Shown in pieces: positions 62,891 to 64,000 of a stretch of 64,000 bases of DNA. Within the stretch, counting starts at the first letter, position 1. Each line of letters begins with the position of its first letter. The notes under the pieces were generated by a model. It ran no database searches. It had not been told where the DNA came from and worked only from the letters and a program-made list of their open reading frames with translations. Position numbers and translations under genes: made by a program. Location: positions 1 through 64,000 of the forward strand of contig NZ_RHOF01000007.1 of assembly GCF_003946445.1 (NCBI RefSeq), written 5' to 3'. The stretch is from Loigolactobacillus jiayinensis. GTDB taxonomy: Bacteria; Bacillota; Bacilli; Lactobacillales; Lactobacillaceae.

Positions 62891-64000
62891 TTTGGCAGAT
62901 GAAGAAAAGTACGTTTATTATAACGGTCGCGCATTGCGTAAAGGCTTCACCACTGGCACTACGGCAACTGCCGCAGCAGTAGCGGCGACGAAAGCGTTAC
63001 TTGATCAAACGGCGCAGGATACAGTACGGGTCACGGCAGCCAATGGCCAACAAGTTGATTTTGAAATCAAGGATTGTCATTTTGATGAGCATGAAGCAAG
63101 CATTGCTATCCAAAAAGATGGTGGTGATGATCAAGATGCGACTGATGGCATGCTGATCTACGCCACAGTGACGTTACGAGACGATAATCAAATCGTGCTT
63201 GACGGCGGTAAAGGGGTTGGCCGTGTGACGCAAGCGGGCTTAGCTAACCCAGTTGGGATGGCTGCTATCAACCCAACACCACGAAAAATGATCAAGCAAA
63301 GTGTTCGCGCAACCTTAGGTGAGGATCGCGGTGCTAATGTAATTATTTCTGCACCAGAAGGCGAAGAGGTCGCTAAGTTAACCTACAATCCTAAATTAGG
63401 GATTGTTGGTGGTATTTCAATTTTAGGTACCAGTGGTATTGTGACACCGATGTCTGAAGAAAGTTGGAAGCATTCGATCACAATTGAAATGAATATCCAT
63501 CGTAAACGTGGGGACAAGGATCTTATTTTGACGCCTGGTAATTACGGTGAAGATTTTCTCAAGGATCAAATGCATATTCCCGTCACTAAACAAGTGCAAA
63601 TGAGTAACTTTGTTGGCTACGTCTTACATGAAGTTCAGCGGCTCCAATTTGAAAAATTGTTAATTGTTGGCGATCTAGGCAAGCTGATCAAAGTATCGGC
63701 GGGTATCTTTTCTACACACAGTAAGGACGCCGATGCCCGGGCAGAAATCATGGTGGCTAACTTAGCATTAATGGGGGCGCCAACCGAACTATTGCAAAAG
63801 GTCTATCAATGTTTGACCACGATTTCAATGATTGAATTGATCAATCAAGCTGGCTATCAAGGCGTTTATCAAATGATCGTGGACAAGATCAAATTACGAG
63901 CGGATAAGCTATTGGCGCATCGTAAACCATATGTTGATATTGATGTGGTTATTTTCTCCAATAAAACTGGCTTTTTGGCGGCAACTAAACCATTAGCAGA
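62883..64000 (+). CDS. cbiD: Cobalt-precorrin-5B C1-methyltransferase, cut by window end
   Basis: Over 370 codons are open to the window edge. CbiD motifs are RKGFTTGTTATAAAVAA near the N-terminus, GGKGVGRVTQAGLANPVG (residues about 105-122) and GGISILGTSGIVTPMSEES (about 176-194). It methylates C-1 of the corrin ring. The start is GTG 62883 overlapping cbiC, or TTG 62892; neither has a strong site. Confidence 0.92.
   Translation, partial: MINLADEEKYVYYNGRALRKGFTTGTTATAAAVAATKALLDQTAQDTVRVTAANGQQVDFEIKDCHFDEHEASIAIQKDGGDDQDATDGMLIYATVTLRDDNQIVLDGGKGVGRVTQAGLANPVGMAAINPTPRKMIKQSVRATLGEDRGANVIISAPEGEEVAKLTYNPKLGIVGGISILGTSGIVTPMSEESWKHSITIEMNIHRKRGDKDLILTPGNYGEDFLKDQMHIPVTKQVQMSNFVGYVLHEVQRLQFEKLLIVGDLGKLIKVSAGIFSTHSKDADARAEIMVANLALMGAPTELLQKVYQCLTTISMIELINQAGYQGVYQMIVDKIKLRADKLLAHRKPYVDIDVVIFSNKTGFLAATKPLA

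Overview
The window looks like the chromosome of a low-GC Gram-positive of the Lactobacillaceae. The evidence is lactobacillus-style RexA/RexB, extensive T-box control, ECF transport, NlpC/P60 wall hydrolases, strong GGAGG ribosome binding sites, many TTG/GTG starts and a complete pdu plus cobalamin locus of the kind known from L. reuteri, L. brevis and L. coryniformis relatives. The species cannot be named from the sequence alone. There are no IS elements, prophage genes, CRISPR arrays or rRNA/tRNA genes in the window.

Region 1 (1-13.8 kb) is a sulfur island. It holds a divergent metY, a LysR regulator, a sulfate ABC transporter (binding protein, CysT, CysW, CysA), an AprA/AprB-type APS reductase, ATP sulfurylase (CysD, CysN), a siroheme sulfite reductase, a flavodoxin and a CbiX/SirB-type chelatase. 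Together these would import sulfate, activate it to APS, reduce APS to sulfite and sulfite to sulfide, and pass sulfide to MetY. Three T-box leaders with an apparent AUG (methionine) specifier sit in front of metY, lysR and the sulfate operon. A fourth precedes metNI at 22 kb. Three single-base lesions (a frameshift in lysR, an in-frame TAG in cysD, a frameshift in cysN) break the pathway in this copy, while nearly everything else in the window is intact.

Region 2 (13.8-36 kb) is ordinary chromosome with several unknown small genes. It contains DedA, paired CrcB fluoride channels, a membrane protein with eight collagen-like Gly-X-Y triplets, a SAP-motif protein, an old yellow enzyme family oxidoreductase, an NlpC/P60 hydrolase, metNI, rexB-rexA, a lipoprotein, a DUF218 protein, an overlooked 59-residue ORF, fumarase and queG.

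Region 3 (36-57 kb) encodes a propanediol/glycerol bacterial microcompartment. A degenerate glycerate-kinase-like gene and pduU come first, then a cobalamin riboswitch that points into the 3' end of the convergent regulator gene pocR. This recalls the riboswitch/antisense RNA arrangement described in Listeria. The main operon runs pduA, two separate pduB genes, pduCDE, pduGH, pduK, pduJ, pduL, eutJ, pduM, pduN, pduO, a stand-alone PduO C-terminal-like domain, pduP, pduQ, a GlpF/PduF channel and an acetate/propionate kinase. pduV and a second adenosyltransferase follow. The shell encloses a B12-dependent diol dehydratase. Its aldehyde product is oxidised via PduP and PduL to acyl phosphate and ATP, or reduced by PduQ to the alcohol.

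Region 4 (57-64 kb) begins cobalamin synthesis: an ECF S component, cobD and pduX, then a second cobalamin riboswitch with terminator, then cbiA, cbiB, cbiC and cbiD (cut by the window end). It supplies the cofactor that the pdu enzymes need.
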